Positions 8,501 through 10,325 of a stretch of 10,325 nucleotides of DNA are shown in pieces (the first letter of the stretch is position 1; each line of letters begins with the position of its first letter). The notes beneath the pieces are model-generated. The model was not told the DNA's origin. It ran no database searches and worked only from the letters and a program-made list of their open reading frames with translations. This DNA is from Lunasporangiospora selenospora (taxonomy: Eukaryota; Mortierellomycota; Mortierellomycetes; Mortierellales; Mortierellaceae). The stretch covers positions 1 to 10,325 of the forward strand of contig JAABOA010000943.1 of the NCBI GenBank assembly GCA_015680635.1, given 5' to 3'. The translations under genes and the position numbers were made by a program.

Positions 8501-10218
8501 AATGACAATGAGAAGACCGAGCCAACAGGCGATGAGGAGGGAGAGAACACGGAAGCCCAGGCTGATGACGAGGCAAATAGCCGAAAGAAAACTGGACTGA
8601 CAATTCCCCGGACAGCACGAGAGACATACCACTATTTGGTCGCCAACCCAGATTATATCCCAAGTGCAGTTTTTGGAGCCGTGTTCCCCTATTTGATCAG
8701 CACAGGAAATATCCACGACGCCACCAGTGTATTCCTCAAGGAGTTGATTTTCCCGGGGTCTCCTATAAGCAATCAGAGTCTTTTGGCGATCACCTATAGG
8801 TGGATATCGGCTTTTGACGGCATATACGAGAAGTTGTTGCGAACTCTGTTGAGTCCAGACACAGTGACCTGGATTCCAGAGGGCTATTCAGAAGAGGGCT
8901 CCAATCTCATAGACCCTCTGATTACTGATTGCAAAGAGTATCCGACAGCGTTCAGGTGCATCAAGATTATTGTCGAGTACTGCGTCGCCCATGCCCATGG
9001 GCAGAGGAACCTTGTGTTCGCAGCTCCAATTCTGGGTCGTCTCAAGTATTTCTTGGAGGTTCACCCTGACTTTGCTTTACGAACATTGGAACAACTTGCC
9101 TTCATTCCTATCAAGTCACGCAAGTTTATTGTGGATAATCACCAGGTTGCACATCCACCAAGATTCCGCCTTCGTTTCTGGAGGCCGAGTCGGCGACCCC
9201 TGCATAGGACTAAGGACCCTATCCTCCAAGTACACCCTGGGTTGGGATTACTGGACCCTCAGAACAAATATTACAAAGGTGAAGTGTTCCAGGCCTCGTT
9301 TGATGCCCTATGGCACTATTTGGACGAACCCCGAAGAGTGCAGGCAGATGAAGAGGTTTCATCGATGAGCTTCCCAAGAATGTTGTTCGAGATGTTCAAG
9401 CTTCGAGCCCAGTTTGACTCCAAACTCACTGTCGAGTATCACGAATTTAATATCGATCACTTCGATAACCCGGCCATTACAGCACTCGTTTCATACAAAT
9501 GGTAATGCTGACATGCCTTGCCAAATACTTTTATTTGTTGACTCTTGTTGAAGGCATTTTAGACCGCCCTATGCAGGCGAGACAAAATCAACCGTACTCA
9601 CTTTTATTTTTATTATTTCCTGAAACTCCTCATCTCCTCTTTATTCTTAATAGGAACACTATTGGCTTTATGTATTGGCTTGTCCGCTTTATGCTCGAGT
9701 GTATCTTTTATGCGCTCGTGGTGATCGCAGCAATTCTTCAAATATACAATAATCACCAACAGGCGCTTGAGGGCATCTTTATTACCATTGTTATCTTTGT
9801 GGCCTTCTTCTTTTTCCTCGAAATTGGTCAAGCAAGGAACAATTGGCATCGATACAGAAGGTAATTTGCTTTTCTTTTTTTCCCCTGTCAATGTCAACCG
9901 GGTAGGGGTGTGTAATGTAGCAAATATTGAGATACTGACCGCTAATGTATGACCCTTTGGATCTCTAGCTCTGGTTACAATATCCTTGATGCACTTGGCT
10001 TTGGCCTTCCATTGGCAGCAAGCATCCAACAACTTGTACTTATCCAGGAAAACAAGCTCAACCCATTTGTTGCCCCTGATACTGCTAACTGCAACAATAG
10101 TACTTGCGGCGCTGATGGCAGCACCAGCTCTGAAATTCAAGAAAACACTGGTGGCGCTGGTAGTACTACTCATTCTTGGCTACTCAGTTATTCCGTTTTG
10201 GTCGTATTCTTGCATTTG
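5516..10218 (+). CDS. Beta-propeller (WD40-like) / ion-transport channel fusion, 5' part
   Basis: Exons 5516..5648, 5769..5826, 5929..5971, 6096..6239, 6336..6384, 6501..6677, 6771..9501, 9654..9860 and 9969..10218 join in frame to 1264 codons; the gene runs off the right edge. Residues 1-44 are Ser/Thr-rich. About 130-720 are beta-rich, with WD40-like strand ends such as ASIWNAETGK and SEVYIWN. A CKHC motif lies near 726. About 742-808 is an acidic Glu/Asp linker and about 812-1110 is helical. Likely membrane segments are 1118-1143, 1150-1171, 1186-1207 and 1250-1264. Between the last two lies a loop with Cys1222, Cys1227 and overlapping N-glycosylation sequons at Asn1223 and Asn1224. From family memory this matches large Mortierella-type ion-transport-domain (TRP-like) proteins; the phrases AFIPIKSRKFI, AHPPRFRLRFW and DNPAITALVSYKW recur in that group. 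The role would be a membrane cation channel gated through its cytosolic propeller (inference). The small-exon joins in 5516-6384 are less certain than the rest. Confidence 0.75.
6240..6335 (+). other. Channel-gene intron 4 with a decoy acceptor downstream
   Basis: Donor GTAAAT (6240) and acceptor GATAG (6335), with ACTAAT as likely branch site. This choice yields YKGDIIFLEEDELDVV in the next exon and keeps the frame. A more pyrimidine-rich acceptor TTTTTCTAG ends at 6360, but using it gives an early stop at 6382-6384. Reading through instead gives a stop at 6324-6326. Confidence 0.6.
6678..6770 (+). other. Stop-free, 3n intron 6 of the channel gene
   Basis: Donor GTAAGC (6678) and acceptor CTGAAG (6770); the intron is 93 nt, exactly 31 codons, and contains no stop. 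The spliced product joins LENN to DDTTSIEIVIYGES. Retention inserts 31 residues including a hydrophobic, Gly-rich patch. A stronger-looking acceptor TTTTGCAG ends at 6736, but using it shifts the frame to a TGA within four codons. Confidence 0.5.
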
Positions 10219-10325
10219 GTGAGTATTCATCGTCACAGGAACAATAGAAACTGCGACTTTTTTTTGTTTGCTTTTGCCATTCAATTGCGACCTCACTTGT
10301 CTCTTAGACACCCACTTATAATCCC

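Noticed and set aside
9502-9653. Earlier acceptor (TTTTAG, ending 9562) for channel intron 7
   Set aside because: It joins TG to A and creates an immediate TGA stop; the acceptor at 9653 restores Trp and continues into a membrane helix.
1-10325. CRISPR array, transposase, phage or bacterial operon signals
   Set aside because: No spaced direct repeats, integrase/transposase motifs or ribosome-binding-site-linked gene strings were seen; the intron-rich genes indicate a eukaryote.

Overview
This is eukaryotic, almost certainly fungal DNA. The genes are broken by short GT-AG introns (59-300 nt typical, one of about 1 kb). Intergenic DNA is rich in simple repeats and purine or pyrimidine tracts, and CT-rich leaders precede the start codons. 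The protein families suggest an early-diverging fungus of the Mortierella (Mucoromycota/Mortierellomycota) type: a beta-propeller protein fused to an ion-transport domain, and an RRT8/EI24-type membrane protein. The lineage call is inference from family memory. All gene models were spliced by hand from frame continuity and splice-site consensus.

Left edge (1-503, minus strand): the 5' end of a gene leaving the window to the left. It has two exons, an Asn/His/Pro-rich leader and the start of a basic coiled coil that resembles INO80 complex subunit F proteins. Complementary dinucleotide repeats lie in the introns on both sides of its second exon. From 504 to 1807 there is no convincing gene. 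This stretch is upstream DNA of the first gene plus the 3' flank of the next, with strong strand asymmetry: purine-rich on + to about 1080, pyrimidine-rich after about 1100.

Middle (1808-4105, minus strand): a complete four-exon gene for a 291-residue, multi-pass EI24/RRT8-like membrane protein. Its second intron is 1025 nt and holds a perfect 20-bp palindrome. A divergent intergenic region of about 1.4 kb follows (4106-5515). It carries a clear G-quadruplex motif, a 25-T run, an 8-bp-stem hairpin and CT tracts, and it should contain the promoters of both flanking genes.

Right (5516 to the edge, plus strand): the 5' part (at least nine exons, at least 1264 residues) of a very large protein. 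It has a low-complexity N-terminus, a beta-rich WD40-like propeller region, an acidic linker, a helical region and the first four membrane segments of a TRP/ion-transport-type channel. The pore and C-terminus lie beyond the window. The three genes have no evident shared pathway. The most interesting items are the propeller-channel fusion, a stop-free 93-nt intron in it, and the complementary repeats flanking a short exon of the first gene. I found no tRNA, rRNA, CRISPR array or recognisable transposon.
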